A program made the position numbers and the translations under genes. The notes under the pieces are model-generated. The model searched no databases. It saw only the letters and a list, made by a program, of their open reading frames with translations, and was not told the DNA's origin. From positions 1-64,000 of the forward strand of contig JACVCD010000014.1 in assembly GCA_016742275.1 (NCBI GenBank): a stretch of 64,000 nucleotides of DNA. Direction: 5' to 3'. Positions 1-8,678 of the stretch are shown here, one piece after another; positions within the stretch are counted from its first letter, which is position 1, and every line of letters begins with the position of its first letter. Source of the DNA: Gemmatimonadaceae bacterium. Lineage in GTDB: Bacteria; Gemmatimonadota; Gemmatimonadetes; Gemmatimonadales; Gemmatimonadaceae.

Positions 1-31
1 GTGTCAGAGCACGCGAACCGTGCTCTGACAC
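1..31. terminator. Perfect 13-bp hairpin at the left edge
   Basis: Bases 1-13 are the exact reverse complement of bases 19-31, with a 5-base loop (cgaac). No T-tract follows on the plus strand. The stem starts at the first base of the window, so it may be longer. It probably terminates a gene lying to the left; a regulatory hairpin for the permease downstream is the alternative. Confidence 0.5.
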
Positions 32-115
32 GCCTCTGACTGCGCGTCCGATGCGCAAACCGCCTGATTGATCGCACCATGCGAGGGACATCTCACCCCG
101 TCCCGGAGCATGTGT

Positions 116-1600
116 ATGGCATCACCGTCTTCTCTTTTTGTTCGCAAACCGCTGGCAGCATTACAAGCCGAAGCGGAACGTGGTTTGCTTGCCCGCACAC
201 TGGGTGTGCGTGAACTCACGGCACTTGGCATCGGGTCCGTAATCGGTACCGGCATCTTTGTGTTTACCGGCGTGGCCGCGTCGCAGCATGCGGGACCTGC
301 GCTGGTGATCAGCATGATTCTGTCAGCCGTAGCGTGTGCGCTGGCAGGACTCTGCTATGCGGAGTTCGCGGCGATGGTGCCGGTGGCTGGTAGTGCATAC
401 ACCTACGCCTATGCCACCGTCGGCGAGCTGTTTGCGTGGATCATTGGGTGGGATCTGGTGCTCGAGTATGCGCTTGCGACCGCCACGGTGGCCGTGGGAT
501 GGTCGGGATATCTCGTGAGCTTCCTGCGGGACGTTGGCGTACACATACCACTCGCATTGACCGGGGCGCCCGGGACCGCGCTCAAAGCCGTAGACGGCGC
601 ACCGGTAGCTGGCATTTTCAATTTGCCGGCCGCCATCATCGTATTCGTTGTGGCCGGATTGCTCATTCGTGGCATTAAGCAGTCGGCCGGTGTGAACACG
701 CTGCTCGTCGTTCTCAAGTGCACCGTGCTCATGGTGTTCATTGCCGTGGGCGCACAGTACATACAGGCCGACAATCTCACGCCATTCATTCCCGCCAATG
801 AAGGCACATTCGGTGCGTTTGGTGTCAGCGGTATCCTGCGCGGCGCGGGCATCATGTTCTTCGCCTACGTGGGTTTTGACTCGGTCTCCACGGCCGCGCA
901 GGAAGCGCGCAATCCACAACGCGACATGCCGCGCGGCATGCTGGGTTCACTCGCCATCTGCACGGTCATCTACATTGGCGTGGCGGTCGTGCTCACCGGC
1001 ATCGTGCCCTACAAGCAACTCAATGTGCCCGATCCATTGGCCGTTGGTATCGATGCCACGGGTGTGACCTGGCTCAGCCCGTTCATCAAGATCAGTGCGC
1101 TGTTTGGTCTGTTCAGCACCATGATTGTCACCATGCTTGGACAGACGCGCGTGTTCTTCAGCATGAGCCGTGATGGTCTTCTTCCCGGTCTCTTCTCGCG
1201 TGTGCATCCACGCTTTCGCACACCACACGCATCCACCGCACTTGTGGCCTGTGTGATTGCATTGGTGGCTGGCTTCACGCCCATCAACATGTTGGGCGAG
1301 CTCACCAGCATTGGAACCCTGCTGGCGTTCGTACTCGTTTCCGTGGGCATCATCGTATTGCGTCGCACCGAGCCCAATGCGCCGCGACCGTTCCACACGC
1401 CACTCGTGCCATGGGTACCAATTGCTGCTGCCGGCGCCTGCCTGCTGCAGATGGTGAGTCTGCCGTTTGATACCTGGATCCGGCTGCTGGTCTGGCTGGC
1501 GCTCGGTTTTGTTGTGTACTTCGCTTACGGACGCTCGCGGGCGGCAGGCGTACGTCGCGCCGCAGCTGCGGCCGCAGCCGCATCGGCGTCCGCATCTTGA
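116..1600 (+). CDS. APC-superfamily amino acid permease
   Basis: This is a 494-residue integral membrane protein of the amino acid/polyamine/organocation family, expected to carry an amino acid across the inner membrane by H+ symport or exchange. The N-terminal stretch reading ALGIGSVIGTGIFVFTG is the family's first helix, with its unwound Gly-rich centre. About 12 hydrophobic segments follow, and PQRDMPRG sits in the usual cytoplasmic loop. ATG 116 is chosen because GGAG at 105-108 lies 7 bases upstream; an ATG at 110 and one at 68 are in frame but poorly placed. It resembles the cationic amino acid transporter (YfnA/CAT) branch, but the substrate cannot be read from the sequence. The C-terminus is a run of Ala and Ser, and its coding DNA overlaps the 3' end of the convergent response-regulator gene by 76 bases. 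Confidence 0.9.
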   Translation: MASPSSLFVRKPLAALQAEAERGLLARTLGVRELTALGIGSVIGTGIFVFTGVAASQHAGPALVISMILSAVACALAGLCYAEFAAMVPVAGSAYTYAYATVGELFAWIIGWDLVLEYALATATVAVGWSGYLVSFLRDVGVHIPLALTGAPGTALKAVDGAPVAGIFNLPAAIIVFVVAGLLIRGIKQSAGVNTLLVVLKCTVLMVFIAVGAQYIQADNLTPFIPANEGTFGAFGVSGILRGAGIMFFAYVGFDSVSTAAQEARNPQRDMPRGMLGSLAICTVIYIGVAVVLTGIVPYKQLNVPDPLAVGIDATGVTWLSPFIKISALFGLFSTMIVTMLGQTRVFFSMSRDGLLPGLFSRVHPRFRTPHASTALVACVIALVAGFTPINMLGELTSIGTLLAFVLVSVGIIVLRRTEPNAPRPFHTPLVPWVPIAAAGACLLQMVSLPFDTWIRLLVWLALGFVVYFAYGRSRAAGVRRAAAAAAAASASAS

Positions 1601-2364
1601 GCTCCATCGAGCGAGTCGTCTGATGCTTCAGCCATGGGCGCACCCGACGCAGTAGCCATGGCCAATCGATAGCCAGCCTTTCGTACCGTGAGCAGCCACT
1701 GCGGCGCAGCTGGATCATCTTCCAACTTGCGCCGCAGTTCCGCGAGGTGGGTATCCACGGTGCGACTCACAACCTGGTCGCCGTACCCCCACACTTCGCG
1801 CAGCAAGGTGTCGCGTGACAGCAGCGACCCACGCCGGCGCAGCAAGGCCGCGAGCAAGTCAAACTCCCGCGGACGCAGCGCGACTTCTGCACCACGCCGC
1901 GTCACCGTGCGCGTCGCGATATCCACCTGCACACTGCCGAACTGGTGCTGTTCAGAAGCAACGGGAGTACTGTCCCGTTGAGCACGACGCAGTAGCGCGG
2001 CCACCCGCGCGAGCAGTTCCATGAGCCCGAACGGCTTGGTGACATAGTCATCGGCGCCAAAGCGGAAACCGCGTACCTTGTCAGCTTCTTCGCCGAGCGC
2101 GGTCAGCATGAGCACTGGCACGTTGTGTCCACGTTCCCGCAACTCACGCAGTACGCGAAAACCATCGGTATCCGGCAGCATCACATCGAGAATCACGAGG
2201 GATGGCTTGGCTTCGAGTGCGAGGCGCAGCCCCTCTTCGCCGGTGTCAGCCAGCAGCACTGTATATCCCTCGAACTCGAGATTGCTGCGAATCCCGGCCG
2301 CCATCAACGCATTGTCCTCGATCACGAGGATGGTGGCGAGTGGTGTTGAGGTAGAACCACTCAT
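1525..2364 (-). CDS. OmpR/PhoB-family response regulator
   Basis: This 279-residue two-component response regulator has a receiver domain at about residues 10-125 and a winged-helix DNA-binding domain at about 145-240. The receiver shows the acidic pair in VIEDN, the phospho-acceptor Asp in LVILDVMLPD, the Thr of LMLTALG and the Lys of YVTKPF. The effector domain has LRPREFDLLAALL and RTVDTHLAELRRKLEDD, typical of OmpR/PhoB proteins. The last 40 or so residues are a low-complexity Ala/Asp tail beyond the family's usual end. The start overlaps the stop of the upstream histidine kinase gene by 4 bases, so the two form a coupled operon. Its targets are unknown; the divergent M14 peptidase is one possibility. 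Confidence 0.93.
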   Translation of the reverse strand: MSGSTSTPLATILVIEDNALMAAGIRSNLEFEGYTVLLADTGEEGLRLALEAKPSLVILDVMLPDTDGFRVLRELRERGHNVPVLMLTALGEEADKVRGFRFGADDYVTKPFGLMELLARVAALLRRAQRDSTPVASEQHQFGSVQVDIATRTVTRRGAEVALRPREFDLLAALLRRRGSLLSRDTLLREVWGYGDQVVSRTVDTHLAELRRKLEDDPAAPQWLLTVRKAGYRLAMATASGAPMAEASDDSLDGAQDADADAAAAAAAARRTPAARERP

Positions 2365-3542
2365 GCGGCCAAACCAGTCGGCAGGCCAGCCGGTGTACGC
2401 AGTTGCACCACGAATCGTGCACCCGTTGCGGCATCGTCACGGGGCTCAAAACGAATCGTACCACCCATTCCATCCACCAGCGTGCGGACGATGGTGAGCC
2501 CGAGTCCTGTGCCAGCGCCACGCAATCGCTCATGTACTCCGCGTTCAAATGCATGCCACATGCGTTCGCGGTCTTCGGGGGGCACGCCAGGTCCTTCGTC
2601 TTCCACCAGAACCTCGACCTGCTCACGGGATTGCCGCACACTCACCCGTACGTCCTGCGATGGCGGACCATATTTCACCGCATTGTCGAGCAGATTGAGT
2701 ACGACCTGCCGCATGGCGTCGTGATCACCAACAGCGTATGTGTCCATCTCCGGCACACTCACCGACAGCCGTGCCGACGACGCGAATGGTGCGAAGTGCG
2801 CTGTGGTCTCCCGAACAATGGCCGACACATTCACGACCTGCTGCTGCAGCACATCCGTACCATGTTCGATGCGTGTGAAGCGCAGCACGTTCTCCACCAG
2901 ACGTGACAGACGACGTGTTTCCTGCTCGATGGCCTGCATGGCAAAGGTGTGCTCGTCCTCATTGCGTGTGCGTCCCAGTCGAACGGTTTCCGCGAACATG
3001 AGAATCTGCGCCAGCGGTGTTCGCAGTTCATGAGACACCACGCGCACGAAATTCGATCGCTGCGCGGTCGACAGATGCTCGCGTTGCAGACGTAGCAAAA
3101 CCCAGGCACCGAGGATGCACGTCAGGGCGAGCCCCACGCTCACCAGGAGTTGCAACGTCTGAGGCATACCCGGCGCCATTGGAAAACCGGGTGTGTCATT
3201 GCGTCGGACAATTACGGTGCGTGAGTCACTGGCTGAGCCGATTCGTGCCAGCGGAGCACCAATGACTTCCGTACTGTCGCGCTGGAGAGCCGGCGACTCG
3301 AGCGCCAACCCGGTGCTGTCGAGCAGTCGTACGAGTGCGGGAGTCACTGGTTCTGCGGCCGGTACTGAGGCGGCCAGATAGGTCGCCACCTCACGCTGCA
3401 ACCGGAGACCAGCCTGCCGCTGTGCCCGTCCCAGACTGTACGACGCCAACACCAGCCAGAGCAGCAGACCACCCACAAGGCTGAGCAGCACAGTGAAATC
3501 GGTCGTCGGCGAGCGGCCGACACGTGGGGCAGGGGCGAGCAT
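2361..3542 (-). CDS. Membrane sensor histidine kinase
   Basis: This 393-residue sensor kinase is the partner of the OmpR-type regulator whose start overlaps its stop. Two hydrophobic segments (about residues 17-36 and 135-155) bracket a roughly 100-residue periplasmic region with no recognisable fold. The HisKA domain has VSHELRTPLAQ, giving the phosphorylated His. The ATPase domain shows the N box (VVLNLLDNAVKYG), the G1 box (VEDEGPGVP) and the G2 region (GTGLGLTIV). The start at 3542 is chosen because GGAG lies 7 bases before that ATG on the minus strand; the open frame runs on for 41 further residues without membrane-protein character. No HAMP domain is evident between the second membrane segment and the His box. 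Confidence 0.92.
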   Translation of the reverse strand: MLAPAPRVGRSPTTDFTVLLSLVGGLLLWLVLASYSLGRAQRQAGLRLQREVATYLAASVPAAEPVTPALVRLLDSTGLALESPALQRDSTEVIGAPLARIGSASDSRTVIVRRNDTPGFPMAPGMPQTLQLLVSVGLALTCILGAWVLLRLQREHLSTAQRSNFVRVVSHELRTPLAQILMFAETVRLGRTRNEDEHTFAMQAIEQETRRLSRLVENVLRFTRIEHGTDVLQQQVVNVSAIVRETTAHFAPFASSARLSVSVPEMDTYAVGDHDAMRQVVLNLLDNAVKYGPPSQDVRVSVRQSREQVEVLVEDEGPGVPPEDRERMWHAFERGVHERLRGAGTGLGLTIVRTLVDGMGGTIRFEPRDDAATGARFVVQLRTPAGLPTGLAA

Positions 3543-3559
3543 TCCCGATCTCCAGTCTG

Positions 3560-3580
3560 GGCATGCCGAGAGAGCATGCC
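3560..3580. promoter_or_regulatory. 7-bp inverted repeat upstream of the kinase gene
   Basis: GGCATGC (3560-3566) and GCATGCC (3574-3580) form a perfect dyad with a 7-base spacer. It starts 18 bases upstream of the histidine kinase start codon (minus strand) in the 245-base divergent region shared with the M14 peptidase gene. It could be an operator or a hairpin in the 5' leader. No clear -10/-35 pair could be assigned in this region. Confidence 0.3.
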
Positions 3581-3787
3581 ACGAAGGCTTCGGCCACCGC
3601 GGCCGGGTGCGACATACCGTGAATCCGCGCACCGTTGTGCAAATTGGTGCCAGCGGGATGTTCACCGGGAGAGGGGGATGTCAGCGTTTCGTCAGACGTG
3701 AGGGACGCAAGGGCTAACGTGAGGCCGGGGCTCTGCGTAAAATCGACAGGTTCCCGCATTTTCCCCCGCAGTACAACGGAGTGCTTC

Positions 3788-6658
3788 GTGTCTCACGTCG
3801 GACGCATCCGCCGACCTTTCTCGGCGCTGCTCTGTGCCACGCTGGTGGCCCTGCCGGCCGCTCTGTCGGCGCAGCAGACCTCGCTCGAAACCCGCGATCC
3901 CAATCAGAAACAGGATCCGACGTTCGAGCAGAGCCAGAAGGACTGGCTCGCCAACAAGAAGCACATCAGCCCTCTCGTGGACCACTTGCCCATCGTGCCC
4001 GGCATCCCGACGCCGCGCGATTTCCTGGGCTACCATGTGGGCGCGCCGCGCGTGCTCACGTACTACGAAAAGCAGCTCGAGTACTATCGCGCGTTGGCCA
4101 AGGCCACGCCGCGTGTGCGAGTTGAGACCATTGGACGCTCCGATGAGAATCGCGAGCTGGTCGTGGTCTGGATCGCCAGCGAAGCCAACTTCGCCAAGCT
4201 CGATCAGAACAAGAAGAACCTCGCCAAGATTGCCGATCCGCGTGGCATGAGCGAGGCCGAGGTGAAGACGCTGCTCTCGCAGACCAAGCCGCACTATCAC
4301 CTCATGGGTGGTCTGCACAGCGGTGAGACAGGACCGTCGGAAATGTTGATGGAGCTGGCCTACCGCCTCGCGACGGAAACGTCGCCGCTCATCAATCAGA
4401 TTCGCGATCAGCTCTACGTCTCCATCACACCGGCGGCCGATGCTGACGGTCGTGATCGCAACGTGGACTGGTTCCTGCGCGGCGTTGAGATGGCCGCCTC
4501 GCGTCCCGGCGACACCACCGCGAATCGCGGCCCCGCGGCCGGTGCGGTGCCCTACTGGGGCAAGTACGTGTACCACGACAACAATCGAGACATCAACATC
4601 AAGTTGGTGCAGATGCGCTCGATCATCGATTGGTACTTCACGGCATTCCCGCCCATCATGCACGACCTGCATGAGTCGCTGCCGTTGCTGTACACGTACA
4701 CCGGTGGCCCGCCGCAGAATCCGAATCTCGATCCCATTCTCTTCGCCGAGCTTCCGTGGTTCGGCAACTGGGAAATGGCGCAGATGACGAAGTGGGGCAT
4801 GCCTGGTGTCTACACGCACGCCTTCATGGACGGCTGGTCGCCGGGTTACCTCGGCTCCGTGGCGTACAACCACAACGGCCTGATGAAGATGTACGAGACG
4901 CAGTCGGGTCGTGATCTCGACAGCGCAGCCATGGCGGCGGCGCAGCGTCCGGGCCCGACCAACGCGGCGGCGGCTGCGGGTCCAGCAGCCGGTGCGGCAC
5001 CGGGCCGTGGCCCGGCGGTACCGACGGGTCGTGGTGGTGCGCAGGATCGTGAGTGGTACCGCGGCAATCCGATCGGCTTCAACGACGTGGCAACGTTCAC
5101 GCGTCGCTCGAACGCCAACTACATGCAGACCGGCGTACTGTCGGCGCTGCAGCTCGCGAGCATGTTCCCGCAGACCGTGCTCGAGAACTACTACATGAAG
5201 ACGCGCAACAGCATCGAACATGGCAAGACGGCAGCGCCGTATGGCTATGTGATTCCGTTGCAGCGCGACATGACGAAGGTGGCCGAGCTGGTGAACGTGC
5301 TGCGCATTCAGCGCATCGAGATTGGTGTGGCCACGGCGCCGGTGAAGGTTGGCAACGTCACGTACCCGACGGGCTCGTACGTCATCAAGCGCGACCAGCC
5401 ATATGGCCGTCTCGCCAAGAATCTGCTCGAGAAGCAGCAGTATCCGGACGCGCGTCTCAGCACATACGACGACAGCGGCTGGTCGATGGGTTACGCCTTC
5501 GGCGTTGATGTGGTGGAAGTCGCGGACTCGACCATCCTCAAGACCCCCACGACGCTCGTCGACAAGGCGGTGGCCAAGGGTTCGGTGAAGGGCAGTGGCA
5601 ATGGTGCGATCGCGGTGGCGCACTTGGGGTCGAACCACATGATCACGCTGCGCTACCTGCTCAAGAACGTGCCCATGCAGGTGGCCGAAGCGAGCTTCAC
5701 AGCGGGTGACACCACGTATCCGGCCGGTTCGTTCATCATCGAAGGCAAGCACGCCAACGCCGTGCGCAAGCTGGTGGATTCGCTGGGCCTCACGGCGGCA
5801 ATGCTGCCGAGCGTCCCCACCGTGGCCACGCATGCCGCGGATGTGCCGCGCATCGCGATCTACACGCAGTGGTCGGGCACGCAGAGCCTCGGCTGGTATC
5901 GCCTCACGTTCGATGAGTTCAAGGTGCCGTATGACCTGATCTACAAGGAACGCGTGGTGAAGGGCAATCTGCGCAAGGACTACGACGTCATTCTCATGGC
6001 CGAGCAGAATCTGTCCAAGGCCACGGTGATGGCAGCACCTGCGTCGCGTCCGGTACCCTACAAGAAGGATCCGAAGTACAAGTTCCTCGGCATGTACGGC
6101 GAAACCGACGACATGACGGGTGGCTTTGGACAGCCGGGTGTCGATGCCTTTGCTGCCTTCCTCGAGCAGGGCGGCACGTTGATCGCGATCGGTGAAAGCG
6201 CGCGTCTGCCGATCGAGTTCGGTTGGGTGCGTACGGTGGACAAGACGCCGGTCGGTGGTCTGCAGGCACAGCGTCCCTTGGTGGAAGCCGAAATCGTGCG
6301 TCCGGAGCATCCGGCCATGTACGGCTTCGGCAAGACCACCATCCCCGTGAAGTACGTGGGTGGCACGCCGTTCAAGGTCGGCATTGCCGACGAGTCGAAT
6401 GTCGTGGCGCGCTACGTTGGCGGTGACAAGGCCGTGTTGTCGGGTCTCATGACGGGCGCCGATTCACTCAAGAATCGTCCGTTCGTGGTCGACGTGCCGA
6501 GTGCTGTGAAGGGCAAGGGACGCGTGATCATGTTCGCCAACAATCCGATCTATCGTTGGCAGAACCACGGTGAGTTCAACATGGTGTTCAACAGCTTGGT
6601 GAACTGGAACGACATCGTGGCGCCGCCGGTCAAGAAGCCCACGACGGCGATGGATTGA
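3788..6658 (+). CDS. Secreted M14-family zinc carboxypeptidase
   Basis: This 956-residue exported metallopeptidase begins with a signal peptide (basic MSHVGRIRRP, a hydrophobic core, then LSAQQ). The peptidase domain follows at about residues 75-420. The zinc motif HXXE is His177-Ser-Gly-Glu180, and a later His292/His295 (MHDLHES) could give the third zinc ligand. A 40-residue Ala/Pro/Gly-rich linker occurs near residue 390, followed by a long C-terminal part with no clear assignment that includes a GEXXDDMTGGFG segment. GTG 3788 is chosen as start because GGAG at 3778-3781 is spaced 6 bases away and the frame upstream lacks coding character. Large M14 proteins of this kind are common in Gemmatimonadota. 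It probably digests extracellular or periplasmic peptides. Confidence 0.9.
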   Translation: MSHVGRIRRPFSALLCATLVALPAALSAQQTSLETRDPNQKQDPTFEQSQKDWLANKKHISPLVDHLPIVPGIPTPRDFLGYHVGAPRVLTYYEKQLEYYRALAKATPRVRVETIGRSDENRELVVVWIASEANFAKLDQNKKNLAKIADPRGMSEAEVKTLLSQTKPHYHLMGGLHSGETGPSEMLMELAYRLATETSPLINQIRDQLYVSITPAADADGRDRNVDWFLRGVEMAASRPGDTTANRGPAAGAVPYWGKYVYHDNNRDINIKLVQMRSIIDWYFTAFPPIMHDLHESLPLLYTYTGGPPQNPNLDPILFAELPWFGNWEMAQMTKWGMPGVYTHAFMDGWSPGYLGSVAYNHNGLMKMYETQSGRDLDSAAMAAAQRPGPTNAAAAAGPAAGAAPGRGPAVPTGRGGAQDREWYRGNPIGFNDVATFTRRSNANYMQTGVLSALQLASMFPQTVLENYYMKTRNSIEHGKTAAPYGYVIPLQRDMTKVAELVNVLRIQRIEIGVATAPVKVGNVTYPTGSYVIKRDQPYGRLAKNLLEKQQYPDARLSTYDDSGWSMGYAFGVDVVEVADSTILKTPTTLVDKAVAKGSVKGSGNGAIAVAHLGSNHMITLRYLLKNVPMQVAEASFTAGDTTYPAGSFIIEGKHANAVRKLVDSLGLTAAMLPSVPTVATHAADVPRIAIYTQWSGTQSLGWYRLTFDEFKVPYDLIYKERVVKGNLRKDYDVILMAEQNLSKATVMAAPASRPVPYKKDPKYKFLGMYGETDDMTGGFGQPGVDAFAAFLEQGGTLIAIGESARLPIEFGWVRTVDKTPVGGLQAQRPLVEAEIVRPEHPAMYGFGKTTIPVKYVGGTPFKVGIADESNVVARYVGGDKAVLSGLMTGADSLKNRPFVVDVPSAVKGKGRVIMFANNPIYRWQNHGEFNMVFNSLVNWNDIVAPPVKKPTTAMD

Positions 6659-6705
6659 TGTCGGTGGGGACGTACCGCGTTCCCTGAGCTTGCTGAAAAT
6701 CTTGG

Positions 6706-6743
6706 CGGACCCGATGATCAGCGTGTGCTGGTTGTCGGGTCCG
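6706..6743 (+). terminator. Hairpin after the M14 peptidase gene
   Basis: CGGACCCGA (6706-6714) pairs perfectly with TCGGGTCCG (6735-6743). Inside, ATCAGC pairs with GCTGGT (with one G-U) around a GTGT loop after a TG/TG mismatch. It starts 48 bases beyond the peptidase stop. There is no strong T-tract, so termination is probable but not certain. Confidence 0.45.
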
Positions 6744-6767
6744 TCGGCATTTGACAATGGAGAAAGC

Positions 6768-8297
6768 GTGAATAGGCATTCGCCGCGTCGAGCAAAGAAT
6801 CGGACAAGAAAGCGGATATGGTGGTGCGTGACATCAACTGCTGTCATGCTGAATGTCATGTTGCCTGCTCGCGCGGTGGGTGCGCAGGAAGCGGTGCAAG
6901 CACTCCCGGTGGTCATCTCGAAGGAACGTGCGACCTGTGATTTGACGCGAGCAACTTCAGAGGCACTGGTCCAGGTGTGGACTCGCATTCGCGCAACCTT
7001 GGAGCAGGCCGAGGCTACGCAGCAAGCGAAGAAGCATGCGTTCGAACTGTACCAGTTCGAGCGAACGCTGGATCCCGATGGCCGTGTCGTGCGGCGCATT
7101 GTTCAACGCACGCAGAGCGGCAATGCCTTTACAAGTTTCACCCCTCGCAATGCGGACACTCTCGCACTTCACGGCTATGTGCGCGAAGACGCATCGGGGG
7201 CCACGTATTTTGCGCCGAGTGCCGCCACGCTCCTCTCAGAGCCGTTTCTGCGCACGCATTGTTTTCAATTGCAGCCGACACGCGGAGCTGGAAACTCAAG
7301 TGTCGTGGTGGAGTTCACACCGGCCGCCAGTTCGTTGGCCGCGCGCCGCTTTGTCGATGTGGCGGGAGCGTACTGGGTAGATCGCGCGACTGCACGCCTC
7401 GACAGCGTGCAGTTCCGCTACGTTGGTCTGCCGGAATTCGTCACAGCGGCGCAAGCCGGTGGCACGGTGGCATTTGCGCGCATTGCCGATGGGCCGGTGT
7501 TTGTAAGCGCGTGGTCGATGCGTATGCCACGAATTGGTGAACGGCCACGTGCCAATGATGACCGACTGCGTCGCAGCACCTACTCGACGGAAAGGCGAAT
7601 CGTGGTCGACGTGCAGGAGGAAGGTGGGGTAGTGCTGGCTGCTTCGGTCGGCGGAGCGTCCTCACTCAACTCCGCTTACCGAGCCAACCTTCCTCAAGTC
7701 CAGGTGCAGTTGACGCCAGTACCGAACTGGATTGCGCGGGCACGTGTGGAGGTGCAGGGAACGAGTCTGTCACAGCGATTTGACAGTAGCGGGAGCGCGA
7801 GTCTTCGCGTGCCACCAGGACGATACACGCTCGCCATCGGACTTCCGTTCGGTCCGTCCGAGTCGCTGCCCCTCGAGGGAATCGCCGATACAAAAGAGAC
7901 GCGACCGCGTACCATGCAGCTGCCGGATCCGGACCGTTTGCTACGGCACATGTGTGAGGCCAAAGAGAATGGCCGGGGAAAGGCCGCCGTGTGGGGAACG
8001 GTTCGTGACTCACTCGGACGAGGTGTATCCAACGTGCCGGTCAACGCCAGCTGGTATGGCAATGTGCGGCTCCCGACCTCGGCATCTGGTGACCGGCTGA
8101 GCGCCGTCAAGCAGGAAGCAACCACACGGACTGGCAGCGGCGGTGAGTTTCTCCTGTGCTCTCTTCCAACCGGCGACGTGCTGATCGAAACACAGGCTGG
8201 CGACGCCGCGGCAACCGGCCGCATTAAGATTGCCGATCGTGACAGACTCCTTCCCGACGAGCTGGTGCTCGTGCTCCAGGGACGCGGCGTCAGGTAA
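6768..8297 (+). CDS. Secreted protein with carboxypeptidase-regulatory-like repeats, function unknown
   Basis: The product has 509 residues. A very basic N-terminus (NRHSPRRAKNRTRKR) and a hydrophobic core ending AVGAQ make a signal peptide. The body has no catalytic motif I recognise. Two stretches near residues 340-390 and 425-495 (VEVQGTSLSQRFDSSGSASLRVPPGRY; GTVRDSLGRGVSNVPV followed by GGEFLLCSLPTGD, quoted in parts) resemble the Ig-like carboxypeptidase regulatory fold. Such domains are common in secreted proteins of this phylum. GTG 6768 is chosen because GGAG lies 5 bases upstream; an ATG at 6690 would translate the preceding hairpin. It probably acts in the periplasm or outside the cell. 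Confidence 0.7.
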   Translation: MNRHSPRRAKNRTRKRIWWCVTSTAVMLNVMLPARAVGAQEAVQALPVVISKERATCDLTRATSEALVQVWTRIRATLEQAEATQQAKKHAFELYQFERTLDPDGRVVRRIVQRTQSGNAFTSFTPRNADTLALHGYVREDASGATYFAPSAATLLSEPFLRTHCFQLQPTRGAGNSSVVVEFTPAASSLAARRFVDVAGAYWVDRATARLDSVQFRYVGLPEFVTAAQAGGTVAFARIADGPVFVSAWSMRMPRIGERPRANDDRLRRSTYSTERRIVVDVQEEGGVVLAASVGGASSLNSAYRANLPQVQVQLTPVPNWIARARVEVQGTSLSQRFDSSGSASLRVPPGRYTLAIGLPFGPSESLPLEGIADTKETRPRTMQLPDPDRLLRHMCEAKENGRGKAAVWGTVRDSLGRGVSNVPVNASWYGNVRLPTSASGDRLSAVKQEATTRTGSGGEFLLCSLPTGDVLIETQAGDAAATGRIKIADRDRLLPDELVLVLQGRGVR

Positions 8298-8351
8298 CCG
8301 CAGAACGGTTCAGCAGGCGAACTCTGGCGATGTCATTCGGAAACAATCACA

Positions 8352-8372
8352 CGCGTGTTTCATCAACACGTG
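8352..8372 (+). terminator. Small hairpin after the unknown secreted-protein gene
   Basis: CGCGTGTT (8352-8359) pairs with AACACGTG (8365-8372), 8 bp with one G-U, around a TCATC loop. It lies 55 bases after the stop. No T-tract follows, so it is a weak terminator candidate. Confidence 0.3.
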
Positions 8373-8479
8373 AGTCCTGCATTGCGACATCACGAACGCG
8401 AGAATTGAATGTGAATGTGGATAACATGTGAGCCGCCTCACAGCGGCAATTGTGCGCCAAGTCGTGTAAAAATCACGGG

Positions 8480-8507
8480 TTGCGCGAAGTCCTCGAATGT
8501 GTATTCT
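8480..8507 (+). promoter_or_regulatory. Possible sigma-70-type promoter for ftsZ
   Basis: TTGCGC (8480-8485), a 16-base spacer and TATTCT (8502-8507) match the -35/-10 pattern moderately. A start near 8514 would leave a leader of about 165 bases before ftsZ. This is the best pair seen in the gap, but it was judged by eye only. Confidence 0.3.
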
Positions 8508-8678
8508 AGGGGAAGTTTCCGAAGTCTGTATGCTCCGTCCACATTTGCACATGGTCGGCGAGCGCGGTCCCTCAACGTCGGGGGGAGCTCGCGGCACGCC
8601 GACTCCGCTGGTGTTTTCGCCGTACACCATCGGCTCCTTCACCCTGTGCCCGAATAGCCCCGTATGGAGCTTCCCCGC

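Larger units (their letters stand above)
8298..8678 (+). other. 381-base non-coding leader upstream of ftsZ
   Basis: No convincing gene lies here. An open frame at 8415-8657 has no ribosome-binding site, no family resemblance and a composition unlike its neighbours. The stretch is less GC-rich than its flanks and holds a hairpin (8352-8372), a promoter-like pair (8480-8507) and a long 5' leader for ftsZ. Confidence 0.6.

Noticed and set aside
3692-6310. 872-codon open frame on the minus strand
   Set aside because: It is antisense to the well-supported M14 peptidase; its product is full of His/Arg without any family motif, as expected from GC-rich codon bias.
8415-8657. 80-codon open frame upstream of ftsZ
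   Set aside because: No ribosome-binding site or similarity; it lies in a leader and promoter region.
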